A stretch of DNA of 64,000 nucleotides. It comes from Silene conica (Eukaryota; Streptophyta; Magnoliopsida; Caryophyllales; Caryophyllaceae). Positions 36,193 through 47,683 of this stretch are shown here, in pieces. Position numbers and translations under genes: made by a program. Under the pieces are notes generated by a model. It saw only the letters and a list, made by a program, of their open reading frames with translations. It did not search any database and was not told the origin of the DNA. The stretch is from the NCBI GenBank assembly GCA_029255685.2, contig CM055312.2, positions 13,044,649 through 13,108,648 of the forward strand, given 5' to 3'. Numbering within the stretch: position 1 is the first letter of the stretch; each line of letters starts with the position of its first letter.

Positions 36193-37854
36193 TGATAGGC
36201 TTGTCGCACACCTAACAAAGATAATTAACCCTAGGCATAGGCTAACATACAAATTAATATAGATAGGCAAGTAGGGGTTGAACCATGGAAGACGGTGATG
36301 TAAATATGATTAGCTATGAGGAGAATTCTATCAAGCTCGGTCACAAATTTGGGGTTTGTTTGAGTTTTGTGTAAACTAGATAAGGCAATACTAAAATAAG
36401 GATGTAAACAATGGTATAAAAACACTAGGGAGATGGGGTCACACATATATATAAGAAGTTTAGTCATGTCAAAGTTCGTAAGCAATACATCGACATTAGT
36501 TGATTAGGTTTATAACAATTACCTCGCGGCCTAAAGTCTAACCATACATTGATTTCCAACTAGCTCTCGCGTACATTGGAACAATATAAAATAGCATGCT
36601 TTGTCTAATTCAATTCCAGGCTTTCGATCTTAGGAATAAAATAACAAGCTAATTGCAACCAATAATCATCGATAAATCAAGTTCAATTCCAGGCTTTCGA
36701 TCGTAGGATAAGAATGATGATTCACCAATGATTATGATCAACAATTATAACAACTACGGCTACGACTAACGATTAATCATGTCTTATTCTAACTTTCGAT
36801 CTTAGAATGAGAGTGGTGAGAGTCAATAGTTATAGTCAATAATCGTAATTTAAATAAATAGAACAAGCATGTATATAATTAACATATGACAATGTAAAGC
36901 TACTACTTTAACATGATTTTAACAACTAATCTACATGGCTTCCCCTCCCTAGTTATGGAACTACTCACACATGGTTAAATGAACTAAACTAGCAATGAGA
37001 TGAATCATAATTAACATAATAACGATATGTAAATACGAATTAAAATAACAACTGTAAAAGAGATAAGGATAGAAAATACCAATAATAAGGAGATAGGAAA
37101 GTAAGAACTTGAAGAACAATATGCAAAGAAAACCCGGAAATGACTTGAATAAACTTTGAGAAATTCTTAAACAAAATACAAAACTTGGAAATAAGAACTA
37201 GGTTTCTGGAAATAAAACTGAAATAAAAATGTTTGATGATGTTCTTAGACGACAAAACATGAGGTTATATAACAAAAGAGGAGGAAAAATGAAGCGTCGG
37301 GCTTGGTTGCAGCCACCTCGGACCCCCGGGGCAGCTCACCCCTACCGGGGTGGGAGCAAGGATTCTCGACATTTTGATTTCAAGCTGAAAAAGCATAATT
37401 GCAGCTACCCCTGGCCACCGGGGTGGGAGCGGGCGTCCTCGACTTTCTTTAAAACTTGCCAAAAATGTAATTTGCAACCACCCCTGACCACCGGGGTGGC
37501 TCACCCCTGTAGGGGCGGGAGCAAAAATTCCTCAATTTTGTAATTTCTTCAATTGTTTACGCTTGAGCCTTTGACCTTCGTTGAATTTGGCTTGACTTAG
37601 CTTGACTTCTTCATTTTCTTCCTTCTCTCATTACTTGTGTTGCTCGGAAATGACTAGACTTGTCTTCGTTTAGCTCCGTGATACTTAGTGAACATCAAAC
37701 GATAGGAAAATCACACATTTCCTACAAAGTCAATATAGAACCCGAAATTCACCTAGAACATGGAATTAGCTCAAAAACACTATATAATAGTGTAAATATC
37801 AATAGAATACGAGCTAAAATGGGGATAAAAAGTGCATATAAATACAACACGTTA
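36193..37854 (-). repeat. Element B 5' LTR (right copy)
   Basis: 1662 bp, same length as the left copy. It has the same GC palindrome clusters (about 37312-37357, 37400-37430 and 37476-37521). The outer end on plus reads CACGTTA where the left copy has CACATCA. Confidence 0.93.
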
Positions 37855-37859
37855 ATAGT

Positions 37860-39671
37860 GCTGTCGTGGCCCAGTTGGAAGCTTTGAATGCTAAGATTGC
37901 ACAGATGCAAAAAACACAAGTTTTGGGTGGCCAACACCAAGTGGTTAATATGGTTCACCAAGGGGAAGTAATTCTTTGCCGGAAGATGCGGCATAGAGGG
38001 TCATATTGCTGATGAGTGTATAAGTCCTATGGAACAAGTATTTGCTTTCCAATCCTATAAGCAAGCTAATCCTTTTTCTAACGCCTATAATGAGAGGACA
38101 AGGGAACATCCCTTTCTTCAGTGGTCTAGCTAGAATGTACAAAATCCTACCCCACCTCAGCAATAACCAAATTGACACTATGTGATTTCTCAGAACCGCG
38201 GTCAGCAAGAAAACTATAGACATAATCAAGGAAGTCCCCGGTTTAACAATTAGGGCCAACAACAGTTCCAACCTTTGGTGCCACCTCCTCCACCACCAGT
38301 TGCAAATAATGATATGTCAGAGATCAAAGCTATGTTGCAGCAGAGCCTTAAAGCTCAGATGGAGCAAAAGGCACAGATTACTCAAATACTGGCTCACAAT
38401 AAGATATTGGACACTCAAGTTGCCCAACTAGCATGCCAAAATACAAATAGGCAACCCGAAAACCTTCCTCCCCAAGGAGATCAAGCTCATGAGCAAGTTC
38501 ATGCTATTCATTTGAGGAGTGGTACTTCTTATAAAGAGCTGGAGATGCCCAAAGATTATAGTCAAGTGCCTTATGTTTTTCCTAAAGGTTTAGGGCATCC
38601 CTCTTTCAGTGCTGACGAAGAAGAAAAGGAACTGGAGAAAGCTCGTATACATGAGAAAAACGAAAAAGAAAAACGAAAAGAAGCGATGCGATCTAATTCC
38701 GACAGAGTGATCGAGCTCGTAGTGCACTTGATCGAGTGTCAGCCCCACTAGATCGAGCACTCAAGGCACTCGATCGAGTGACTTATGTTCGTACTTATGA
38801 TGATTCTTCTGTTTCGCATATTGCACAGGTAGCTATTCCAAATCAGAGTCCCCCAAAGGTCTTTAAGGATGCAAAGGAAGCTGAACCAATAAAGATTATT
38901 CTTCCATTCCCAACCCGACAACAGAAATCAAAACTTGATCAACAGTTCGGGAGATTCATGGAAGTTGTGAAGAATTTTCAAGTAAGCGTTCCTTTTACTG
39001 AATTGATTACTCAGGTACCAGCTTATGCAAAGTTTTTGAAGGAGATATTAACGAAGAAGAGAACTTTCAACGAAGTGGAGACAATTGCATTCACTAAGGA
39101 GTGCAATGTCGCGCTGCAAGCCAATTCTCCGCCCAAGCTTAAGGATCCAGGGAGTTTTTCTATTCCTTGCACTATTGGTTCTCTTGGTTTTTCTAATGCG
39201 TTATGTGATTCTGGGGCGAGTGTCAGTATCATGCCGTATACTACTTGTAAACAACTTAACATGACCACACTTAAATGTACCAATATGACCCTCCAAATGG
39301 CTGACAGGTCCATTCAGCGCCCTATGGGTGTCTTAGAGGATGTGCCGGTTAGGATAAGAAAATATTATGTGCCCTGTGATTTTGTTGTGATGGACATGGC
39401 AGAGGACGCTGAAATATCTATTATCCTCGGACGACCCTTCTTTAGTACTGTTGGGGCTCTTATTGACCTTAGGGAGGGTAGTCTCATTTTTCGCATCGGG
39501 GATGACACCATCACTTTTCGACACAACCAAGCACCCCGTCCTCCTGATTTGCAAGCTACATGTCATGTAATTACCATTCTCGATCCTTCTTTTGATTCTT
39601 GTCATGCCTTGTGTATTGACATGAATTCATTTGACGCTTCTGTTACTGCGTCGCATCCATGGAAGCTATAA
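37860..39671 (+). pseudogene. Element A gag remainder and protease
   Basis: Continuation of gag A after element B: VVAQLEALNAKIAQMQ, then a zinc knuckle CGIEGHIADEC (about 37990), QVFAFQSYKQANPFSNAY and the pre-protease spacer EQVHAIHLRSGTSYKE. The protease frame has FSIPCTIGSLGFSNALCDSG, ASVSIMPYTTCKQLNM, VLEDVPVRIRKYYVPCDFVV and ISIILGRPFFSTVGALIDL. Here the catalytic DSGAS is intact, unlike in element B. Stops and frame changes lie near 38010, 38130 and 38751. The last of these falls inside the palindrome array at 38709-38780. There is no reverse transcriptase after it. Confidence 0.83.
38709..38780 (+). repeat. Palindrome array, GATCGAG x4 at 21-bp steps, in gag-protease spacer of A
   Basis: GATCGAG starts at 38709, 38730, 38751 and 38772, exactly 21 bp apart. 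The last copy sits in the full 14-bp palindrome CACTCGATCGAGTG, the same word as in the 5' LTR. Confidence 0.95.
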
Positions 39672-41899
39672 GGGGATGAGTTCGAGAAGTTGATCTACGG
39701 AGATGAGCCACCTCCCATTTTGGATTATAGCTGTGACGGAAGTGTTGACTTGGAGGCTGAGTTAGATGCTTTAGAGGCCGAGATCTTCAAGGATGAGGTC
39801 ATTATAGCGAACAAGCTCACGTGTTGGATGACATCGGATATATTCCACCTTTTGAAGATGGTTTCAAGAGCGAAGAACACCCTCGCTCTTCTTTTAAGCT
39901 TGATTTTGATTCTGCTCTACCGGGCTATTCTTCTTTATTCATTTTCTTAGCCCGCACTATTTATTGGTGCTACTTGTCCGTTTGTGTAGCACATGCTTTA
40001 CTTTTTGATTTACTATTACGTGATTTATCGTGTATTGATTATGCCTTTATTTGGCATTTGTTTTAAATGCAGGTTCTGTTCGCCAGATGCGAACTCGATC
40101 GAGTTCACCTCAACTGCTGATATCACCTGGATGGTCTTCTTCCTCTCTTTTGATGATGGTTTGGGGGAATTTCAGCTATCACTTGGTACATTCCTTCCTT
40201 GTACCTTCTTTTGTTGTACTATCTTTTTCTCTCCCTATCTATTGTTAGTAGTTTCCTTTACGTTTGCTATATATGTTAGTGACTGATGTGCTGATAGAGT
40301 CACATTGAGGACACTGCTACATTTAGGTTTGGGGGAGTATTTCATTCTGTTGTATGCGTGTTTTAATTATGTTTGTGTGTAATTTATATCAAAAATCCAT
40401 AAAAATTAAAAATTTCATAAAATACAAAAATATGTTCTTTATTTTATTAGCTTAGTTTTGGTGAATTAAATAGCAATGACGATAATTTGCATTGTTTTTG
40501 CATTTGAATCCCAAATAGTTATCCATGTACATTGTTTTGACCCGTTAGCCTATGAAAACAAGGCTCAATGATCAAGTCTTGACCGTAATTGACATGCCTT
40601 ATATTGATTAGACTTGACAAATTAAGTTGGTAAACTACTTAAATTCTGAGGTCTATAGAGCTTCCTAGGCCAGAAACATTAATAACTGGTCTTATTGTTA
40701 TTCAGGCTTGAGTATGGTTTCTCCTTGTGGAATAGGTAATATCAAACTGCATAAGTGTGAAATTGATTGCTTGATGCTTTTATGTGAATGTATGACAAGT
40801 ACATGAGGATAGGCGGTCCTTACCCTTCAAATAAGTTTCACATAGCCAAAAATTTATCTTTCTACCTTTGGAACCAAATTCCCTATGAAAAACTCATTTG
40901 AAACCTTGTGGCATGTTTTGTATTTGAATATTTATAAGCTACAATCCTAGAATTTGCCTATCTTTTCGGGACAGTCGCAGTTGCTTGGTTTATCATGATA
41001 TTTCATTAATATGGTTGGAAATGGCCTAATTTTGTCCAAGTGGGTGTAGTGAAATTTTTTGAGCAATTGTGTCAATCTCTTATGTTGGAAAAAGAGAAAA
41101 ATATGAAGCACGAGAAAGAAGGGAAAAAAAAGAAAAATAAAAAGAAAAACTTCAAAAATAAATAAATTTGTGATGCGAAAAAAAAAAGAATGCTTCATTG
41201 GATTTTGTTAAGAGATTTAAGGAGACTACTATCTAGAGTCTAATGCATATTTGGAGAGTAATGTTATAAAATATTATGTTCTATCAAGTTAAGATAATTT
41301 CTCTAGTTTTGGGTTGGTTTATCTTTCATTACAGAAGTGGTTTTGGTTTTTTGCGCTGCGACTACCATCTTAGCTCCACATATCCATAACGTGCTTTGGC
41401 ACAAACCATTTCTTTACCCTTATCCACTAGCCTCATTGCCGTCTTGATACATGTACTTTGTCCATCTATATATACATGCATAATTGTTGGGGAAATCTCT
41501 ATCACATTAGATTGCATGAATGTTTCATTGAGTTGAGTGAGTGTTCTTATTTCTTTCTATCTTCACATACAACTCACCCTTACATTTACCTATGAGCATG
41601 AGTGAATCCTCGAGAATCCGACTAAAACTTTTCTTGCAAGGTCGAAAGGTATTTAGTTTTTGTCTATATTACACCGTCATACCAACCTTGTGACTTGAGC
41701 TGCGTTTTCTATCACCCATACCTTTGAATCTGTTTTATTGGTACATTTGGTCATTACGTTGTTATAGATGTGGACAGCTTGGGATATGTATGTGCACTAA
41801 CATTAGCTCTGAGTTATTTATTCACCATTTGATGATTGCCTTTTGTACTGTGTGTGATGCTTTGCTTGAGGACAAGCAAAGGGTTGGTTTGGGGGAGTT
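39672..41899 (+). other. Element A 3' internal region, polypurine tract and stem-loop
   Basis: Mostly non-coding, although the first 250 bases keep a readable acidic stretch (SVDLEAELDALEAEIFKDE) after protease. A single AACTCGATCGAGTT palindrome is at 40092-40105. A first purine tract with CATTGAGGACACTG and GGTTTGGGGGAG is at 40302-40338. The stem-loop TTTGCTTG-AGGA-CAAGCAAA is at 41861-41880, followed by the LTR-adjacent tract GGTTTGGGGGAGTT (41886-41899). Confidence 0.8.
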
Positions 41900-42349
41900 T
41901 GATGAGTCATATTCGTATACACTTTTAAGCCTCCTCTTTAGTTGTTTTGAGATGATTTTTGTGCTAAATTGTGTCATTTATATGCTATTTATAATAGAAT
42001 GTAGATACTTCCGTCTTTCGGTGTTTAATGCAGGATTGATGCATTTATGGAGCAAAAGATGGATAAGAGCACCGCGCGCAGACCCGACATGAAGGAACAC
42101 ACGTAGCATGGCACGAGGATCTAGGAAGGAAGAGCTAAGGCGATTATCGAAGGCAAGCACAAAGAAGAACTCCATATAACTAGTACCTACTTTGGAGAGC
42201 CATATCTCGAGTTCTACAAATGATAATCAGGTGATTCCAACTGGAGGTTAATTACTGGCCAGGATTAGTTAATTAGTCTCGCAAATTAGTCTTAAATCCG
42301 ACCGTAGATTAAGACTAAGATAGGCCACAACAATTGAATAGACTGACCT

Positions 42350-43794
42350 TGTTGAACCATATATTCAAATATATGTTAAGTATATGTTTTGATAATGACA
42401 AGTCTAGCTATATATATTATATACTCGTGCGTATAATCGTGTGCTAAGTGTACAGAAGATTAGTTTAAGAGATCTCATCAATCAAGTATAAAATATTCAA
42501 GTACTTTAGTCAAAGGATTGACTAATCGAAGATTAGATGAAGATCACAAGTGCATATAATGAACTAAAGTTATACTTATCAACTATAGCTTTAGCATGAG
42601 ATTGATTCAAGTTATAGCTCGTAGCTATAACTCCAGAAAGAAGAAATGGTCGAAAGATTTGTGATGGTTGAAACGATTTTGGTTTCCAAAGTCGTCGTGA
42701 TTATTTAATGGCTAATTAGTATTCTATTTTTGGAATATAGAATTATTAATCTTAATATGGTAATATAAAATATCTTTTAGTCAAATAGGAATAAATAATT
42801 TTCTTATGAGATAATTATTTATTACTAATAAACAAAGGATTTTTATATAACCATAATTGTCAAAATAATATAATCTAAATATTAACGTGTACTATGACAC
42901 ATTCCATAAAACATGTGGGATTGGATTAAATAAATAAATATGTATTTATTTAGATATCCTAAAAACAAACTAGATTATATTATGGAATATAATTCATTAT
43001 ATTTTGACAAGGTTTAGGAAGTTGCTTTTAATAAGGTTACTATTTATTTATTATATAAGATCTTTCCTAAATATGAATTAGGAAATTGATTCCTTATATA
43101 ATACCTAAAGTATCTTATTAAATCTTTTCTAAATCAGTTAAGATTAGATTTATGGTAGTATTACATAAAGACTAGAATTCTAGTTTTAGTAATATTCCTA
43201 TATCATCTAGGGTTTAATAACCTAGACATAATTCTATATAAATAGAACACTTGTGAAACATTGAAGATCACGAAATCATACACACTTGCACAAGAATCGA
43301 GAAAACCGTCGACGCTATTATTTCTTCAAGATCCGAGCTTTAATTGTCATATTTATATCAAGATTCAAGTGCTCAAGCATTGATCTTATTCATTCAAGAT
43401 TGTGAACTAGAAGAAACTCATTGAAGACATATCTTATTAGCGTAAGATAGATCGAGTATTTAACGGTACTCATTGTAGTCAAGTATTTAACGGTACTTGA
43501 CATAGCTAGGTATTTAACGGTATCTAGATTGAGTTACAACTAACATCAAAGTTGTACGAGTAGGGTTGATAAAATTGTAATCCGGAGTCGGTACTAATTT
43601 TATTAATCGAGAATAGTGGACGTAGGTTTCAACTTGTGAAACTGAACCACTTCAAAAATATCGTGTCTCTACTTTATTATTGCTCTACTCAACGATCGTC
43701 ATACAACTACACACACATCGAAGAAGATTTTAAAAAGAAGGCATACTCAATTCAACCCCCCCTTCTTGAGTATATTATATCAATAGACTCTTCA
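42350..43794 (+). repeat. Element D 5' LTR
   Basis: 1445 bp, TGTTGAACC to AGACTCTTCA. It has the hairpin AGTTATAGCT-CGT-AGCTATAACT at 42610-42632 and a triple GTATTTAACGGTA-type repeat at about 43455-43525. Confidence 0.95.
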
Positions 43795-43795
43795 A

Positions 43796-43809
43796 TTGGT
43801 ATCAGAGCC
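43796..43809 (+). promoter_or_regulatory. Element D primer-binding site
   Basis: TTGGTATCAGAGCC follows the LTR, complementary to the 3' end of initiator methionine tRNA as in most plant copia elements. Confidence 0.92.
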
Positions 43810-43881
43810 TCGTGCTCTTGATCGCCTAGCCGCGTGAGTTTTGATCCTTCTATTTATTCTATATTATATACTCTATCAACA

Positions 43882-46208
43882 ATGGATTCCAAGCATCTCA
43901 AGTGCCCTATCTTCGATGGCAAGAACTATAGTCTATGGAAGAATATGATGACTCCTTACATCAAGGGATGTGATTTGGAATGTTGGAATATCATTCAAAC
44001 CGGACCAAAGAAAATCTTGGTCGCCGCCGCCAATGGAACAACCTATGGAAAAATGGAAAGCGATTATGTGGAAAGTGACTACAAAATTGCAGAGAAAAAT
44101 TCTAAGGCTATGAGCCTCCTGCAGAACGGTATGATAACCTCAGAATTCGATAGATTCTCATCTTGTAGTTCCGCTAAGGAAATATGGGATAGTCTCGAAC
44201 TTGCCTACGAAGGAACATCCGCAGTCAGGAAACATCGTATAGATTTGCTTATTCAAAGATATGAACTTTTCAATATGGAAAAGAATGAATCTATTGATAG
44301 CATGTCTGCACGATTTTCCTGTATTATTAATGAACTGCGGAACCTTGGTAGAAAGATCGATTCTGAGGATATCATTCGAAAGATTCTCAGGAGTCTCACC
44401 AAAAAGTGGCAACCAAAGGTCACAACTATAGAAGAAGCAAGAGATCTATCTCAGATCACTTACCAAGAACTTATCGGATCTCTAATGGCTCATGAGATCA
44501 TGCTAAACAAGGATGATGACGATTCCAAAAGAAAGGGAGTCGCTCTACAAGCCTCCACAAGCGAAGTATGCGAAGAAGAACTTGAAGACGAAACAGTTCT
44601 ATTCGCGAGACGATTCAAGAAAGCGGTTTTTGAAGGAAGATACAAAAACCCCAATAACAAATAGTTGACAAAAGGAAAGCTGACACCAAACAAACATTCT
44701 TCAAAAAGGGATGTTTTAAGTGTGGTCAACAAGATCATATGATCAAAGATTGTCCAAGCTGGGACAAAATCAAAGACAAGTCAAAAAGAGAAAAGACCAA
44801 AACGGAGTTCAAGAAAGTAATGCTTGCGTCATGCTGGGGAGAATTAGAATCTGAGGATGACGAGGACTCTGAAGAAGAAGAGGTAGCACACTTGTGCCTA
44901 AGCAACGTCAGCCTAGATCTAATCTCAGACGACAACGATGAAGATGAAGCATCTCATATGTGTCTCCTTGGAGAATCCGACTCAGACGACGATGAAGAGG
45001 TAAATTTTCTTCAACTCAAAAGTCAAGTTAAAAATCTATCTAAGGCTATGTTAATTAAATACTTTGAGGAAACCCTAGACCAATGTCATGAGCAAAGCCT
45101 TGAATTAGATGATTTGAAGGAACAGATCCTCGATATTGCTGAGGAAAATCAACTTCTGAAAGCCAAAGCTAAGAAACTGAAATCCAAAATAAGCATTGAA
45201 GCCAATGCTAAGTTGGAAGCAGTTATGTCTGAGAAAAAGGTTCTTGAGTCTAAATTTATAGCTAATGAAGCTATAACCTCAAAACTGAAACTCAACATCA
45301 AAAAGCTTCAATCCAAAGTTATAGCTAATGAAGTTATAACTTCAGATTTAAGAAAGGCTAATGAGCTTCTAAAGTCAAAATCTTCGGTTATGGTCGAAGA
45401 TGAGACTCATCTAGAAGAAGTTGAGATCCTCGAAAGCAAAATTATGGATCTAGAATTCAATCTATCTAAAATCAAGAAGGAACATGCCAAAATTGTGTCC
45501 GACTTTCATAGAGACATTCAAAACCTAAAAGAGTCTAGCAACACTGACCATAGTGAATGTAAGAAAGAAATAGACTCCTTAAAGGACCTCCTTCTTCATG
45601 CTCGGAAAGTTTACGACAAATGGGAAGGAAGCACTAACGTTCTAAACTTCCTAACTGAACAATCCGACAACAACATGAAGATGGGATTAGGTCACGAGTG
45701 TTATGGAAGAAGGGATCACTCAAAGTGTAAGCAAAGCCCAACAGACAGAGACTTTAGAAGAAGAAAATATGCCGACCTTCCCGAGTATTTAATATGCACT
45801 TATTGTGGCTATACTGGACACCTCCGAGAAAACTGTGTGAAACACGCACAAGACTTTAAAACCGGAGTCAAGTTTGTTAAATCCTTAGGAATTCCAAACG
45901 ACACTATTTCTGTCTCTGATAGTGATGATGACAAAACCGAGGAAAGAAACATTGACCACAGATGGTTCTATGACATGACATTTGACTACGAAGAAAAGAA
46001 AAATAGAACCAAACAAACTCCTCAAACAACACACAAAAATTGGTCACCAAGAGTCCAAACTAAGACTTACGCAAGAACATCTAAACCCAACTACTACCAA
46101 TATAGAAAGACCTATGTAAGACAAGTTTGGGTTAAAAAGGAAGATGTATTTGTGATTACTAACAACAAAGGACCCAAGTATGCTTGGGTACCTAAATCCT
46201 GTCTTTGA
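43882..46208 (+). pseudogene. Element D gag
   Basis: Start ATG 43882 (MDSKHLKCPIFDGKNYSLWK). Gag domain motifs include MSLLQNGMITSEFDRFSSC, KEIWDSLELAYEGTS and MSARFSCIINELRNLG. A stop at about 44662 and a frame change separate this part from 44670-46208. That part has zinc knuckle CFKCGQQDHMIKDC, an acidic stretch (EDDEDSEEEE), a long coiled coil (about 45000-45600) and a second knuckle CTYCGYTGHLREN. The coiled coil holds two copies of a 21-residue unit with ANEAITS and ANEVITS. These copies are also DNA hairpins (45256-45276 and 45318-45342). The frame ends at 46208, out of frame with pol. Confidence 0.88.
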
Positions 46209-47683
46209 AATTATTCGTGCAGTTTGTCGCCAAGGAAAACAACCTATGGTATCTCGACAGTGGATGCTCAAGACATATGACAGGTGATGTAAATCTATTC
46301 CAAACCCTTAAACCCTTTGATGGAGGTAAAGTCACATTTGGTGATAACAAAAAGGGAAAGATCATCGGAATTGGTAAGATAGGTATTTCATCCTCTCATA
46401 CTATAAATGATGTATACCTTGTAAGTGGTCTCAAACACAATCTTATCAGTATATCTCAATTACGTGACAAAGGAAATAAAGTGGTTTTTCATTCAGATAT
46501 TTGTCGTATAATCTTAGAAGGCACCAGTAAAGTAATACTTGAAGGTCACAGGATGAAAAATGTTTATATGATTGATTTAAATGTTGTACCTACTAATTCT
46601 CTATCATGCATGAAAGTTACGTTAGATGATCCATGTCTATGGCACAAGAGATTTGGTCATATTAGCTCACCTATTCTAAGTAAGCTGAAAAGATGGGACT
46701 TGGTCGAAGGTCTTCCAAAGATCAAATTTGATCAAGAAAAGATGTGTGACACATGTGCACGATGTAGACACGTCAGATCATCCTTTAAGCCAAAAAGAGT
46801 GGTAAGCACAGAACAAGCTCTTGAACTAGTACACATGGATCTATGTGGGCCTATGAAGGTAAGAAGCAGAGGTGGTTCCAGGTACGTTTTCGTTTTAGTT
46901 GATGATTACTCTAGATTTGTTTGGCCAATATTTCTCCATTCTAAAGACGAAACATTTGATGAATTTGTTAGTCTCATGAAACTTGTCCAAAACAAATATA
47001 AATCAAACCTAGTAACAATCCGTACTGACCATGGAACTGAGTTCGATAATCATGCTTTTATTGAGTTCTGTAAAACCAATGGTGTTGGACATAACTTCTC
47101 GGCACCTAGAACCCCACAACAAAATGGAGTCATAGAACGAATGAACAGAACCCTAGAAGACATGGCTAGAACAATGCTTCTTTGTAGTGGCCTACCTAGA
47201 AACTTTTGGGCTGAGGCTATAAGTACAGCCTGCTATATTCATAACCGTGCTATGATTAGACCTATTCTTAAAAAGACACCTTATGAACTTCTTCGAGGTC
47301 GTAAACCAAACATATCTCATTTAAGATGCTTTGGTAGTAAATGCTTTGTTCATAACAATGGTAAAAACAGATTAAGCAAATTCGACCCTAGAAGTGATGA
47401 AGCAATCTTTATAGGATATTCAGATCATAGTAAAGCCTACAAAGTTTTTAACAAACGTACGTTATGCATAGAGGAAAGTATTCATGTTATCTTTGATGAA
47501 AATAATGTCTTCGATAAGCCATTACAGGATATAGAGGAAAACCTAGATAACCTGATTTCAGGTTATCAAGGTAAGATCCTCCTGAAATGGAAATTGAAGA
47601 AGGAGAACCTCAAGGAACTCATGATGAACTTAACTTGGGAGAAAATGGTACGAGAGATGAAACTACAGTTGATGATACTGTAG
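46205..47683 (+). pseudogene. Element D protease and integrase
   Basis: Copia pol, first part. Protease active site LDSGCSRHMTG; GAG-pre-integrase LWHKRFGH and CDTCARCRH; integrase catalytic region with HMDLCGPM (Asp), TDHGTEFDN (Asp) and TPQQNGVIERMN (Glu). Then come FWAEAISTACYIHNR and the usual RCFGSKCFV, FIGYSDHSKAYKVFN tail. Intact across 490 codons. It then loses frame against the reverse transcriptase part in the 47587-47683 overlap. The first codons have no ATG and depend on read-through or frameshift from gag, or on a lost base. Confidence 0.92.

Larger units (their letters stand above)
29402..37854 (-). mobile_element. Gypsy-type LTR retroelement B, inserted in gag of A
   Basis: Minus-strand element of 8453 bp with target duplication ATAGT (29397-29401 and 37855-37859). 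LTRs of equal length (1662 bp): 5' LTR at 36193-37854, 3' LTR at 29402-31063. The outer tip of the 5' LTR has two changes (CATCA to CGTTA on plus). Inside: PBS 36171-36190, leader hairpin 36093-36120, gag 36059-34557, protease joined to an integrase-like tail 34511-33168, then 2.1 kb non-coding. No reverse transcriptase, RNase H or integrase core. Confidence 0.92.

Noticed and set aside
38709..38780. Possible CRISPR-like array from regularly spaced repeats
   Set aside because: Repeats are 7-14 bp palindromes with 7-14 bp spacers inside a plant retroelement; CRISPR arrays have longer repeats and spacers and occur in prokaryotes.
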